Shown one piece after another: positions 23,597 through 31,680 of a DNA stretch of 64,000 nucleotides. Below the pieces are notes generated by a model. It had not been told where the DNA came from. It saw only the letters and a list, made by a program, of their open reading frames with translations, and did no database searches. Position 1 is the first letter of the stretch. Every line of letters starts with the position of its first letter. A program made the translations under genes and the position numbers. This stretch comes from JACVRW01 sp036407035 (lineage in GTDB: Bacteria > Actinomycetota > Thermoleophilia > Solirubrobacterales > Thermoleophilaceae), in assembly GCA_036407035.1 (NCBI GenBank), contig DASXAA010000168.1, positions 28,634 to 92,633 of the forward strand. Reading direction: 5' to 3'.

Positions 23597-24277
23597 CTAC
23601 GCCTCGCCCCGTCGCCGCGCCCGGCTCTGCTCCAGGCGCCACTCGCGGATCCGGGCGTGGTCGCCCGAGACGAGGATCTCCGGCACGGTGTGCCCGCGCC
23701 AGTCGAACGGCCTCGTGTAGTGCGGGTACTCGGGCGCTCCCTCCAGCGCGACGCTGAACGACTCCTCCACCGCGCTCTCCTCGTGGCCGAGGGCGCCGGG
23801 CAGCTTGCGGATGACCACGTCGCAGAGGACCATCGCCGCCAGCTCGCCCCCCGACAGCACGTAGGGCCCGATCGAGATCACGTCGCGGGCGAGGTGCTCG
23901 TGAACCCGCTCGTCGAATCCCTCGTAGCGCCCGCACAGCAGGGTCAGCTCCGGTTCGGCGGCGAGCTCCGACGCAAGGGCGTCGTCGAGCTGCCGGCCGC
24001 CCGCGGCGAGCGCCACGACCCGCCGCCGCGTTCGGAGCTCCGCCGGGTCGACCTCGTACCGCGCCCGCAGCGCCGCCTCCACCACGTCCACCCGGATGAC
24101 CATGCCGGCGCCCCCGCCGTACGGCGTGTCGTCGACCTGGCCGGCCTTGAGCGGCGTGGTAGCTCTCAGGTCGATCGCCTCGAGCTCATGGCCGAGCTCG
24201 AGCGCGTTGCGAACGTGGCGCTGCTCCGCGAACCAGTCGAACCAGCGGGGGAAGAGGGTGAAGACGTCGATCCTCAT
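23597..24277 (-). CDS. trmD: tRNA (guanine37-N1)-methyltransferase
   Basis: 226 residues. TrmD methylates G37 of some tRNAs with SAM and uses the trefoil-knot SPOUT fold. Visible motifs are DVFTLFP at the start, DDTPYGGGAGM, LLCGRYEGFDERV and the knot segment ISIGPYVLSGGELAAM. ATG 24277 overlaps the rimM stop by four bases (ATGA). C-terminal residues are basic. Confidence 0.96.
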   Translation of the reverse strand: MRIDVFTLFPRWFDWFAEQRHVRNALELGHELEAIDLRATTPLKAGQVDDTPYGGGAGMVIRVDVVEAALRARYEVDPAELRTRRRVVALAAGGRQLDDALASELAAEPELTLLCGRYEGFDERVHEHLARDVISIGPYVLSGGELAAMVLCDVVIRKLPGALGHEESAVEESFSVALEGAPEYPHYTRPFDWRGHTVPEILVSGDHARIREWRLEQSRARRRGEA

Positions 24278-24711
24278 GTCCCGGCGAGGAATTCCGCGTC
24301 GACCTCGATCACACCCGCCTGCGTGTCGATCGAGACGATCGCGTCGGACACGAACGGGACGAGGGTGCCGTCCTCCAGCTCGAGCAGGTCGCATGACGAC
24401 CCGGCCAGGACCCGAGCCACGCTGCCCATTCCCGCCACGCGGCACCCGACGAGGTCCGCCGCGAGCCACTCGCCGTCGCCCAGCTCGCCCTCGACCAACA
24501 GCGGCTCCCCGCGCAGCGGCCGCGGGTCGTCGACCGACGTCAGCCGCACCAGCGGGCGCTGGTCGGTCCCGGCGCGCCGCTCGACCCGGTGCTCCCGACC
24601 CGCCACGGTGACGGCGGTTCCCTCGGGCAGCGGATGCGCGGGCCCGTCGACGTAGAAGCTGCCGTCCCGGCCGTGGGGCCTCCCCACGCGGCCGGCGGTC
24701 ACCTGGGTCAA
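24274..24711 (-). CDS. rimM: 16S rRNA processing protein RimM
   Basis: 145 residues, short for the family (usually about 165-180). RimM helps mature the 30S head by binding S19. The N-terminal RimM barrel starts with the family pattern VTAGRVGRPHGRDGSF, and a PRC-barrel half ends with VPFVSDAIVSID. It overlaps khpA and trmD by four bases on both sides, so translation is coupled through the cluster. Confidence 0.9.
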   Translation of the reverse strand: MTQVTAGRVGRPHGRDGSFYVDGPAHPLPEGTAVTVAGREHRVERRAGTDQRPLVRLTSVDDPRPLRGEPLLVEGELGDGEWLAADLVGCRVAGMGSVARVLAGSSCDLLELEDGTLVPFVSDAIVSIDTQAGVIEVDAEFLAGT

Positions 24712-24941
24712 TCCACCACGTCGATGAGCACGCGCCGCCCGTGCCGCACGGACGCCGCCTTCACCACCGTCCGCAGCGCTGCCACGGTGCGGCCGCCGCG
24801 CCCGATCACCTTGCCGGCGTCGTCGTCGGCCACGTGGAGCTCCAGCACGAGCGTGCCATCGTCCTCCTCGAACGACTCGACCGAGACCTCTTCCGGCTCG
24901 TCGACGAGCGAGCGGGCGAGGTACGCGAGCAGGTCTTCCAC
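24708..24941 (-). CDS. khpA: KH-domain RNA-binding protein KhpA
   Basis: 77 residues forming one KH domain with the GRGG loop (KVIGRGGRTVAALR). KhpA (YlqC) binds RNA, often with KhpB, and lies between rpsP and rimM in many Gram-positive genomes, as here. GTG start at 24941 directly abuts the rpsP stop. Confidence 0.93.
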   Translation of the reverse strand: MEDLLAYLARSLVDEPEEVSVESFEEDDGTLVLELHVADDDAGKVIGRGGRTVAALRTVVKAASVRHGRRVLIDVVD

Positions 24942-25619
24942 TTACGTCTCGAGCGAGGGGTCCGCATCGGGCGCGTCGGCGCTCTGCGGGGCGTCCGGCT
25001 CGGTCGCCGCGGATGCGTCCGGCGGCTCCTCCGAAGCGTCAGGAGCGTCTGGCGCGGAGGCATCGGCCGGCGCTTTCGCTGGAGCCGCAGCGTCCGCCGG
25101 CGCGTCCGGCTCGGCCGGTGCACCCGGCTCTGCCGCGGCGTCCGCTGGGACGGTCTCCGCCGGTGCATCCGGCGCGGCCGTCGCCTCGGCCTCGGCCAGC
25201 GCCGCCTCTGACTCGGCCGGCGCAGCCGCCCCTGAGTCGGCCGGCGTTGCCGCCTCGGCCGGCGCAGCCCCCTCGGCCCCCGCAGCCGCCTCGGCCCCCG
25301 CAGCCGCCTCTGCCTCGGCCGGCGCCGCCGCCTCCGGCTCGCCGCCGCGCGGCGTGCCGCCGACGACCGCCGGGCCGCCGCTCTTCGTCTGCGCCTTCAC
25401 CAGCTTCTTCACGCTCGCGGACGGCTGTGCGCCGCGCGCGATCCAGTGCTGCAGGCGCTCCTCGTCGATCGCGATCGTCGACGGATTCGTCTGCGGGTTG
25501 TAGTGGCCGATCGATTCGATGAAGCGGCCGTCGCGCGGTGAGCGCTGGTCGGCCACGACCACTCGCCAGATCGGATTCTTCTTGCTGCCCACCCTTGTGA
25601 GCCGGACTCGGACTGCCAT
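24942..25619 (-). CDS. rpsP: Ribosomal protein S16 with long acidic C-terminal tail
   Basis: 225 residues against about 80-90 normally. Residues 1-80 are a full S16 (MAVRVRLTRVGSKKNP, SIGHYNPQ, ERLQHWIARGAQPS). Residues 81-225 are a disordered Ala/Pro/Glu/Asp tail built of PAEA, PADA and DAP units. Frame, ATG 25619 and its place between ffh and khpA are normal. With L19 it is the second ribosomal protein in this operon with a tail of almost the same length (about 145 residues). Function of the tail is unknown. Confidence 0.93.
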   Translation of the reverse strand: MAVRVRLTRVGSKKNPIWRVVVADQRSPRDGRFIESIGHYNPQTNPSTIAIDEERLQHWIARGAQPSASVKKLVKAQTKSGGPAVVGGTPRGGEPEAAAPAEAEAAAGAEAAAGAEGAAPAEAATPADSGAAAPAESEAALAEAEATAAPDAPAETVPADAAAEPGAPAEPDAPADAAAPAKAPADASAPDAPDASEEPPDASAATEPDAPQSADAPDADPSLET

Positions 25620-25633
25620 ATGAGCGGAGGAGG

Positions 25634-26962
25634 TTAGCGACCGCCCGCGAGCTGTTGCAGCGAGGGCATCTTCCCGGTCGACAGCTGCTTCATGACCTTC
25701 TTCATCTGGGCGAACTGCTTGACGAGGTGCGAGACCGCCTGCACGTTGGTCCCGGAGCCCCTCGCGATCCGCCTCCGCCGCGACCCGTCGATGATCTTCG
25801 GGTTCGCCCGCTCCTCTGGCGTCATCGACAGGATGATCGCCTCCAGGCGGTCGAGCTCCTTCTCGTTGATCTGGAGGTTGCCCAGCTGCTGGCCGACCCC
25901 GGGCATCATCTTCAGCAGGTTCCCGAGCGGCCCCATGTTGCGGACCTGCTTCATCTGCTCGAGGAAGTCGTCGAGCGTGAACTGCTGCTTGCGGATCTTG
26001 CGCTCCAGCTCCTGCGCCTGCCGCTCGTCGATCTGGCGCTCGGCCTTCTCGACGAGCGTCATCACGTCGCCCATCCCGAGGATGCGCTGCGCCATCCGGT
26101 CCGGGTGGAAGCGCTCGAAGTCGCGCAGCTTCTCGCCGGTCGACGCGTAGAGGATCGGCTTGCCCGTGACCGCCTTTACCGAGAGCGCAGCGCCGCCGCG
26201 GGCGTCGCCGTCGAGCTTTGTCAGGACGACGCCGTCGAAGTCCGCCGTCTCCGCGAACTGCTCGGCGACGTTGACCGCGTCCTGTCCCGTCATCGCGTCG
26301 ACGACGAGCAGCACGTCGTGCGGCTTCGTCCGCCTCTTGACCTGGGCGAGCTCCTTCATGAGCTCCTCGTCGACGTGGAGGCGGCCGCTGGTGTCGATGA
26401 TGAGCGCGTCGCGGCGGTCCTGCTTTGCCTGGTCGAGCGCCCATTCGGCGATGTCGACCGGATCGCGCTTCGTGCCCTGCTCGTAGACGGTCGCGCCGGC
26501 CTGCTCGCCCACCTTGACGAGCTGGTCCACGGCGGCCGGGCGGTACACGTCGCACGCCGCGAGGGCCACGTCCATCTTGTGCTCCTCGCGCAGGTGGCGC
26601 GCGAGCTTGCCGCAGGCGGTCGTCTTGCCCGAGCCCTGCAGGCCGGCCATCAGGATCACCGTCGGCCCGGGCCGGGCGAACGCCAGGTCGCGGCCGGCGC
26701 CGCCCATCAGCTTGGTGAGCTCGTCGGAGACGATCTTCACGACCTGCTGTCCAGGGTTGAGCGACTCGAGCACGTCATGGCCGAGCGCTCGATCCTTCAC
26801 AGCGCCCGTGAACTCCTTGACGACCTTGAAGTTCACGTCGGCCTCGAGCAGCGCCAGCCGCACCTGGCGCATCGCCTTGTTGACGTCGTCCTCGGTCAGC
26901 TTCCCGCGCGAGCGGACGTCGCCGAGGGCGGCCTGGAGCCTGTCTGAGAGGGCGTCGAACAT
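25634..26962 (-). CDS. ffh: Signal recognition particle protein Ffh
   Basis: 442 residues with N domain, G domain and methionine-rich M domain. GTPase motifs are GLQGSGKTT (P-loop), DTSGRL and TKLDGDARGGAAL; the M domain carries the RNA-binding SRRRRIARGSG motif. With SRP RNA it takes nascent membrane proteins to FtsY, also in this window. ATG 26962 was preferred over one five codons upstream because it matches the family start and TATGCT lies 10 bases before it. Confidence 0.97.
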   Translation of the reverse strand: MFDALSDRLQAALGDVRSRGKLTEDDVNKAMRQVRLALLEADVNFKVVKEFTGAVKDRALGHDVLESLNPGQQVVKIVSDELTKLMGGAGRDLAFARPGPTVILMAGLQGSGKTTACGKLARHLREEHKMDVALAACDVYRPAAVDQLVKVGEQAGATVYEQGTKRDPVDIAEWALDQAKQDRRDALIIDTSGRLHVDEELMKELAQVKRRTKPHDVLLVVDAMTGQDAVNVAEQFAETADFDGVVLTKLDGDARGGAALSVKAVTGKPILYASTGEKLRDFERFHPDRMAQRILGMGDVMTLVEKAERQIDERQAQELERKIRKQQFTLDDFLEQMKQVRNMGPLGNLLKMMPGVGQQLGNLQINEKELDRLEAIILSMTPEERANPKIIDGSRRRRIARGSGTNVQAVSHLVKQFAQMKKVMKQLSTGKMPSLQQLAGGR

Positions 26963-26972
26963 GCCTGGGAAG

Positions 26973-26982
26973 AGCATAGGCT
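26973..26982. promoter_or_regulatory. Back-to-back -10 elements for ffh and the divergent reductase
   Basis: Minus-strand TATGCT (26973-26978), 10 bases from the ffh ATG, and plus-strand TAGGCT (26977-26982), six bases from the GTG at 26989, share the two bases at 26977-26978. Both genes would have almost no leader. Confidence 0.5.
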
Positions 26983-26988
26983 GTCGCG

Positions 26989-27393
26989 GTGGACAAGCGA
27001 CGGCTCTCCACGTTCGTCTCCCACAGGCTGTTCAACCCGTTCGTGAAGGCCGCTGCCCGCACGGGTGTCCCGCTGCCGGGTGTGGCGATCCTCGAGACGG
27101 TCGGGCGAAGGAGCGGCGAGCCGAGGCGGACGCCGGTCGGCAAGTCGCTCGACGGCGACACGTTGTGGGTGGTCGCCGAGCACCGGCATGGCTCTTATGT
27201 GCGCAACATCGAGGCAAATCCGCGCGTTCGCGTGCGCATCGGGTCACGCTGGCGAACGGCGACGGCGCGCGTGTTGCCGGAGGACGACTGGCGGGCGCGT
27301 CAGCGGGGGATGCCGAAGGCGAACGCCGCGGTGGTGCGCCTGATGGGAAGCGAGCCGGTCACCGTCCGGATCGATTTGGATCCGGGAGCCTGA
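26989..27393 (+). CDS. Deazaflavin-dependent nitroreductase-family protein
   Basis: 134 residues of the Ddn/split-barrel family that uses F420 or flavin. The pattern ILETVGRRSGEPRRTPVG and VVAEHRHGSYVRNIEANPRVRVRI matches this family. It is a cytoplasmic single domain without signal peptide. GTG 26989 fits a leaderless start. The gene sits alone on the plus strand between ffh and the convergent SPFH gene. Substrate unknown. Confidence 0.85.
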   Translation: MDKRRLSTFVSHRLFNPFVKAAARTGVPLPGVAILETVGRRSGEPRRTPVGKSLDGDTLWVVAEHRHGSYVRNIEANPRVRVRIGSRWRTATARVLPEDDWRARQRGMPKANAAVVRLMGSEPVTVRIDLDPGA

Positions 27394-27436
27394 GCCGCGG
27401 GCGGAAACCCCGGCCGGAGGCTGCGGTGCGTCCCAG

Positions 27437-28462
27437 CTAGGGCTGCGGCGGCGCGGGCGGCGCTGCCTCGTCCGGGGCGGGCGGGCCGGCCGCGGGCGGC
27501 GCCGGCGGCGCGGGTTCGTCCGGGGGCGGCGGAGCGCTCTTGGGCGGGGCCGGCGGGCCGCCCGCCGGCGGCCGCGGCGCCGGTGGTCCGTCCGGCTTCG
27601 CCCCCGGCAGCGCCGCTCCCAGCTGTCCCAGCGCCTGCGTGAACTCGCTCGGGATGATCCAGACCTTGTTGGACTCGCCCTGGGCGATCTGCGGCAGCAC
27701 TTGCAGGTACTGGTAGGCGAGCAGCTTGGGGTCGGCGTCGCCGCGGTGGATCGCGTCGAAGACCGTCTCGATCGCCTTCGACTGGCCCTCGGCGCGCAGG
27801 ATCTCGGACGTCTTCTGGCCCTCGGCACGGAGGATGGAGCTCTGCTTCTCGCCCTCCGCCGTCAGGATCTGCGACTGCTTGACGCCCTCGGCGGTGAGGA
27901 TCGCCGCACGCCGGTCGCGCTCGGCGCGCATCTGCTTCTCCATCGCCTCCTGGATGGTCGCGGGCGGGTCGATCGCCTTCAGCTCCACGCGGTTCACGCG
28001 GATGCCCCACTTGCCGGTCGCCTCGTCGAGGACGGTGCGCAGCTCGGCGTTGATGTTGTCGCGCGAGGTGAGCGTGTCCTCGAGCGTCATCCCGCCGGCC
28101 ACGTTCCGGAGCGTCGTCACGGTGAGCTGCTCGATGGCGAGGATGTAATCGGCGATCTCGTAACTCGCCGCCTTCGGGTCCGTCACCTGAAAGTAGATGA
28201 CGCTGTCGATGGAGACCGTGAGGTTGTCCTCCGTGATCACCGGCTGCGGCGGGAACGAGACCACCTGCTCGCGCAGGTCGATCAGCGGCCGGACGCGGTC
28301 CACGTAGGGCACCACGAGTGCGAGGCCGGCGTCGAGGGTGCGGTGGTACCGGCCGAGCCGCTCCACGACCCCCGCCCGCGCCTGGGGCACGATCCGGATT
28401 CCGCGCGCGACCGTGAACAGGACCACGAACGCCACGACCACGAGCACGATCAGGGTGGCCAT
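27437..28462 (-). CDS. SPFH/band-7 (paraslipin-like) membrane protein
   Basis: 341 residues. One N-terminal membrane segment (about 3-20), an SPFH domain (about 22-190), then a coiled-coil stretch with repeated AEG(x)KQS/AEGQKTSEILR units (about 195-240). The last 55 residues are a proline-rich Pro-Pro-Ala tail. Such proteins form cage-like membrane assemblies and are usually paired with an NfeD protein, as here (gap of 13 bases). Exact role unknown. Confidence 0.92.
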   Translation of the reverse strand: MATLIVLVVVAFVVLFTVARGIRIVPQARAGVVERLGRYHRTLDAGLALVVPYVDRVRPLIDLREQVVSFPPQPVITEDNLTVSIDSVIYFQVTDPKAASYEIADYILAIEQLTVTTLRNVAGGMTLEDTLTSRDNINAELRTVLDEATGKWGIRVNRVELKAIDPPATIQEAMEKQMRAERDRRAAILTAEGVKQSQILTAEGEKQSSILRAEGQKTSEILRAEGQSKAIETVFDAIHRGDADPKLLAYQYLQVLPQIAQGESNKVWIIPSEFTQALGQLGAALPGAKPDGPPAPRPPAGGPPAPPKSAPPPPDEPAPPAPPAAGPPAPDEAAPPAPPQP

Positions 28463-28475
28463 TCAGGCAAACCTC

Positions 28476-28901
28476 CTACTCCGAGACAAGCGCCGTGGCG
28501 CCCTCGATCTTCAGCACTTCGCAGCGAGTCCCCGGCTCGAGCACCTCATCGTCGTCGTAGGTGCGGGCGGTCCATATCTCGCCGCCGATCTTGACCTGGC
28601 CGCCGTCCGCGTCCACGCGCTGCAGCACCACGGCCCTGGCGCCCACCAGCGCGGCGGCCCCGGTGCGCAGGCGCGCCGGGGTCTGGAGATGACGCCGGGC
28701 GATCGGGCGCAGCACCGCGAGCGACGCGATCGAGGCGACGATGAAGACGATCCACTGGGCGACCGCCCCGCCCCCGACGAGCGCGACCACCGCCGCCAGC
28801 ACCGCGGCGACGGCGATCGGGCCCAGGAAGAAGCCGACGGTCGCGATCTCGCCGACCGCAAGCACGCCCGCCGCGATCATCCAGATGACCCACTCGTCCA
28901 T
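28476..28901 (-). CDS. NfeD-family protein
   Basis: 141 residues. Three or four closely packed membrane segments (about 5-70) are followed by a soluble OB-fold domain of the NfeD type (about 80-140, ALVGARAVVLQRVDADGGQVKIGGE). This short form lacks the N-terminal ClpP-like protease. It partners the downstream SPFH protein and starts with ATG 28901, 12 bases after the PLP-enzyme gene. Confidence 0.9.
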   Translation of the reverse strand: MDEWVIWMIAAGVLAVGEIATVGFFLGPIAVAAVLAAVVALVGGGAVAQWIVFIVASIASLAVLRPIARRHLQTPARLRTGAAALVGARAVVLQRVDADGGQVKIGGEIWTARTYDDDEVLEPGTRCEVLKIEGATALVSE

Positions 28902-28913
28902 TCGCGATCGATC

Positions 28914-30020
28914 CTATGGCGGGGGGCCGAGCGCCGCCTCCACATCGGCCACGAGGTCCTCCGTGTCCTCGCAGCCGGCCGACAGCCGGATGAATCCCTC
29001 GGGCACGTCGTCGCCGCCCCAACGGGCCCGGCGCTCCGCCGTGGTCAGCACGCCGCCGAAGCTGGTCGCCTCGGTGACGAGCCGAGCGGTCGTCAGGAAG
29101 CGCTCGGCGCGCTCGCGGCTCCCGAGGTCGAAGCTGACGACCGTGCCGAAGCTCCGCATCTGGCGCGCGGCCAGCTCGTGCGCGCGGTCGCTCGGCAGCC
29201 CCGGGTAGCGCACCCCGGTCACGTCGTCCCGCCCCGCGAGCAGCTCGGCCAGCGCCAGCGCGTTCGCGCAGCCGCGCTCGAGCCGCAGGCCGAGCGTGGC
29301 CAGCGATCGATGCGCCAGCCACGTCTCGAACGGGCCAGGGATCGCACCCGCCTCCTTGCGCCACGTGCGCAGCGCTGTCTCGCGCTCCTCGTCGGCAACG
29401 CAGACGTAGCCGAGCAGCAGGTCGCCGTGGCCCGAGAGGTGTTTGGTCGCGCTCGTCATCGAGAAGTCCGCGCCGAGCTCCAGCGGGCGCTGCCCGAGCG
29501 GCGTGGCGAACGTGTTGTCGACGACCACCATCGCGCCGCGCTCATGCGCGGCCGAAGCGAGCGCCGCGACGTCGCAGATCTCGAGCCCGGGGTTCGACGG
29601 CGTCTCCATCCAGAGGAGCGCCAGGCGGTCCGGCAGCGCCCCGGGCTCAATCTGCGCCGTGGGCACGTAGGTGACATCCACCCCGCGCGGCTCGAGGTGC
29701 CCGCGCGCCAGCCCGCGGACGTGCATGTAGCAGTCGGCGGGTATCACGACCGCGTCGCCCGGCCGCACCTGCGTGAACATGATCGAGGCGGCCGCCGCCA
29801 TCCCGGAGGCGAACAGCACCGCCCGGCCGCCCTCGAGGCCCCCGAGCGCCGTCTCGTAGCCGCTCCAGGTCGGGTTGCCGTATCGGCCATACACGTACTC
29901 GGACTCGGCCGGGTCGCCGCTCGCGTGGAACGGCCCGGCGAACACGGGGCCGGGCAGGAACGGCGTCCCCTGGTCCGGCTCGGGCAGCCCGGCCCGCACG
30001 ATCTCGGTCCCATCGCCCAT
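28914..30020 (-). CDS. Cystathionine gamma-synthase/lyase-type PLP enzyme
   Basis: 368 residues of the Cys/Met-metabolism PLP family. PLP-lysine lies in SMTSATKHLSGHGDL; other family motifs are YGRYGNPTW, LFASGMAAAASIM, ETPSNPG and RLSAGCEDTEDL. The reaction could be cystathionine gamma-synthase, gamma-lyase or a related one; residues cannot separate these reliably. ATG 30020 gives the family N-terminus. No other sulfur genes are adjacent. Confidence 0.88.
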   Translation of the reverse strand: MGDGTEIVRAGLPEPDQGTPFLPGPVFAGPFHASGDPAESEYVYGRYGNPTWSGYETALGGLEGGRAVLFASGMAAAASIMFTQVRPGDAVVIPADCYMHVRGLARGHLEPRGVDVTYVPTAQIEPGALPDRLALLWMETPSNPGLEICDVAALASAAHERGAMVVVDNTFATPLGQRPLELGADFSMTSATKHLSGHGDLLLGYVCVADEERETALRTWRKEAGAIPGPFETWLAHRSLATLGLRLERGCANALALAELLAGRDDVTGVRYPGLPSDRAHELAARQMRSFGTVVSFDLGSRERAERFLTTARLVTEATSFGGVLTTAERRARWGGDDVPEGFIRLSAGCEDTEDLVADVEAALGPPP

Positions 30021-30055
30021 CTCGGGTGAATTCTGCCCTACGGCGCAGGCGGGCC

Positions 30056-30601
30056 CTACCGGCCCCAGCGCCGGCCCATGTCGGCCACGAACGTGAACCC
30101 CCCGCCGTGGCACGCCGGCACGCCGCGCACGATCCCGACGCCCAGCTCGCGCAGCCGCGGGCTCACGAGCAGCTCGCGGTGGGGCGGGCTGTGCATCCAC
30201 ATCCGGACGACCGTCCGCGCCGGATGGCGGCGGCGCGACATCCACGCGATCGCCTCGCCCGCCATCCAGCTCCTGCTGCCGGACAGGTAGCCGGCGCGCC
30301 GCACCCGGTCGGCGATCGTCGCGCCCGCGAGCGAGGTGTGGGCGAAGTAGCAGTGGCGCACCATGTCCGAGGCGTGACCGGCCGCCGCGCGGCCCAGCCG
30401 GTGGTTGACCCGGAACGGGCGCAGGTGACGCCTGGCCCGCACGCGGTTGATCCAGCACGCCGTCCGCGCCTCGAGCCGGTCGACGAGCGCGGAGGGCCGG
30501 CTCGCGCAGGGGTGCCTCTTGGCGTCGGCGGAGGCCGCCTGCGCGGACACCGCAACCATCGCCACGAGCACTGCGAAGAGAGTCTTCGCCGGTCGGGACA
30601 T
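30056..30601 (-). CDS. Secreted CAP-domain (SCP/PR-1) protein
   Basis: 181 residues with a cleavable signal peptide (about 1-26, ending ASADA) and a CAP domain (about 45-175). Cavity residues of the family are visible: His in AGHASDM, Glu in MAGEAIAW and His in HSPPHRELL. Bacterial CAP proteins are secreted, with unclear or hydrolytic roles. Four cysteines could form disulfides. ATG 30601 has GGTGGGGG upstream. Confidence 0.88.
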   Translation of the reverse strand: MSRPAKTLFAVLVAMVAVSAQAASADAKRHPCASRPSALVDRLEARTACWINRVRARRHLRPFRVNHRLGRAAAGHASDMVRHCYFAHTSLAGATIADRVRRAGYLSGSRSWMAGEAIAWMSRRRHPARTVVRMWMHSPPHRELLVSPRLRELGVGIVRGVPACHGGGFTFVADMGRRWGR

Positions 30602-30673
30602 CCCCCACCGCGGACCTTCCCCGACAGCCGCCCGCGCGTATCGGCGCGATCAGCAATTGCAGAGGTTTGCGCG

Positions 30674-31660
30674 CTAAGGCTCCAGGATGGCGCGGGCGAA
30701 ATCTTGCGGGTCGAACGGGCGCAGGTCCTCGAGCCCCTCGCCGATGCCGATCAGCTTGACCGGCACCCCGAGCTCCTGCGCGATCGCCAGCGCGATCCCG
30801 CCCTTCGCCGTCCCGTCCAGCTTGGTGAGCACGATCCCGGTCACGTCCACGGCCTCGCGGAACAGCAGCGCCTGGCGCAGGCCGTTCTGGCCGGTCGTCG
30901 CGTCGATCGTCAGGAGCGTCTCGTGCGGGGCGCCCGGCGCCTTCGAGGCGATCACCTTCCGCACCTTGCGCAGCTCGTCCATCAGGTGCTGCTGCGTGTG
31001 GAGCCGGCCGGCGGTGTCGCAGATGACCACGTCGTGTCCGCGCGAGCGGGCCGCCTCGATCGCGTCGAACACCACCGCGCCGGGGTCGGAGCCGGGCTCG
31101 CCGCGCACGATCTCGCAGCCGGCGCGCTCGGCCCACACGGTGAGCTGCTCCCCGGCGGCGGCGCGGAACGTGTCGGCAGCCGCGATCAGCACCGAGCGCC
31201 CGAGCTCCTTCTGGAGGTGCCAGGCGACCTTCCCGATCGTCGTCGTCTTGCCGGTCCCGTTCACCCCGACCACCAGGATCACGGTGGGGTGCTCTGTGAG
31301 GTCGATCGTGTCGCCGTCCACCCGCGCCGTCTCGGCGAGCAGCTCGCGCAGCCGGTTCGACAGGTCCTCGCCGCCCGTCAGGTCGCCGGCGGTCGCCTCC
31401 GCCTCGAGCCTCTCGACGATCATCGCGGTGGTCGGCGCGCCCACGTCCGCGTAGATCAGGGCCTCCTCGAGCCGCTCGAAGGTCTCGTCGTCGAGCGACT
31501 GGAAGACCGTGGCCTGGATCTCCGCCCCGAGTGCCTGGCGCGTCTTCGACATGTTCTCGCGCAGGCGCCGGAAGAAGCCGCGCCGCTCCTCGGGCGCCTC
31601 CTCGGCCGGCGCCGGGGCGTCGTCGCCGGTGACGAACAGCTCGTGCCATGTGCGTGCCAC
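30674..31660 (-). CDS. ftsY: Signal recognition particle receptor FtsY
   Basis: 328 residues. A short acidic A region (about 1-30) precedes the N and G domains. GTPase motifs are GVNGTGKTTTIGK, DTAGRL and TKLDGTAKGG; the C-terminal IGIGEGLEDLRPFD is typical of FtsY. It is the membrane receptor for Ffh. GTG 31660 lies eight bases after TATCCT, a leaderless start. It follows smc by about 20 bases, a common order. Confidence 0.96.
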   Translation of the reverse strand: MARTWHELFVTGDDAPAPAEEAPEERRGFFRRLRENMSKTRQALGAEIQATVFQSLDDETFERLEEALIYADVGAPTTAMIVERLEAEATAGDLTGGEDLSNRLRELLAETARVDGDTIDLTEHPTVILVVGVNGTGKTTTIGKVAWHLQKELGRSVLIAAADTFRAAAGEQLTVWAERAGCEIVRGEPGSDPGAVVFDAIEAARSRGHDVVICDTAGRLHTQQHLMDELRKVRKVIASKAPGAPHETLLTIDATTGQNGLRQALLFREAVDVTGIVLTKLDGTAKGGIALAIAQELGVPVKLIGIGEGLEDLRPFDPQDFARAILEP

Positions 31661-31668
31661 GGCGCCGG

Positions 31669-31674
31669 AGGATA
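31669..31674 (-). promoter_or_regulatory. Leaderless-type -10 for ftsY
   Basis: Minus strand TATCCT ends eight bases before the ftsY GTG at 31660. Confidence 0.45.
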
Positions 31675-31680
31675 GGCGCC

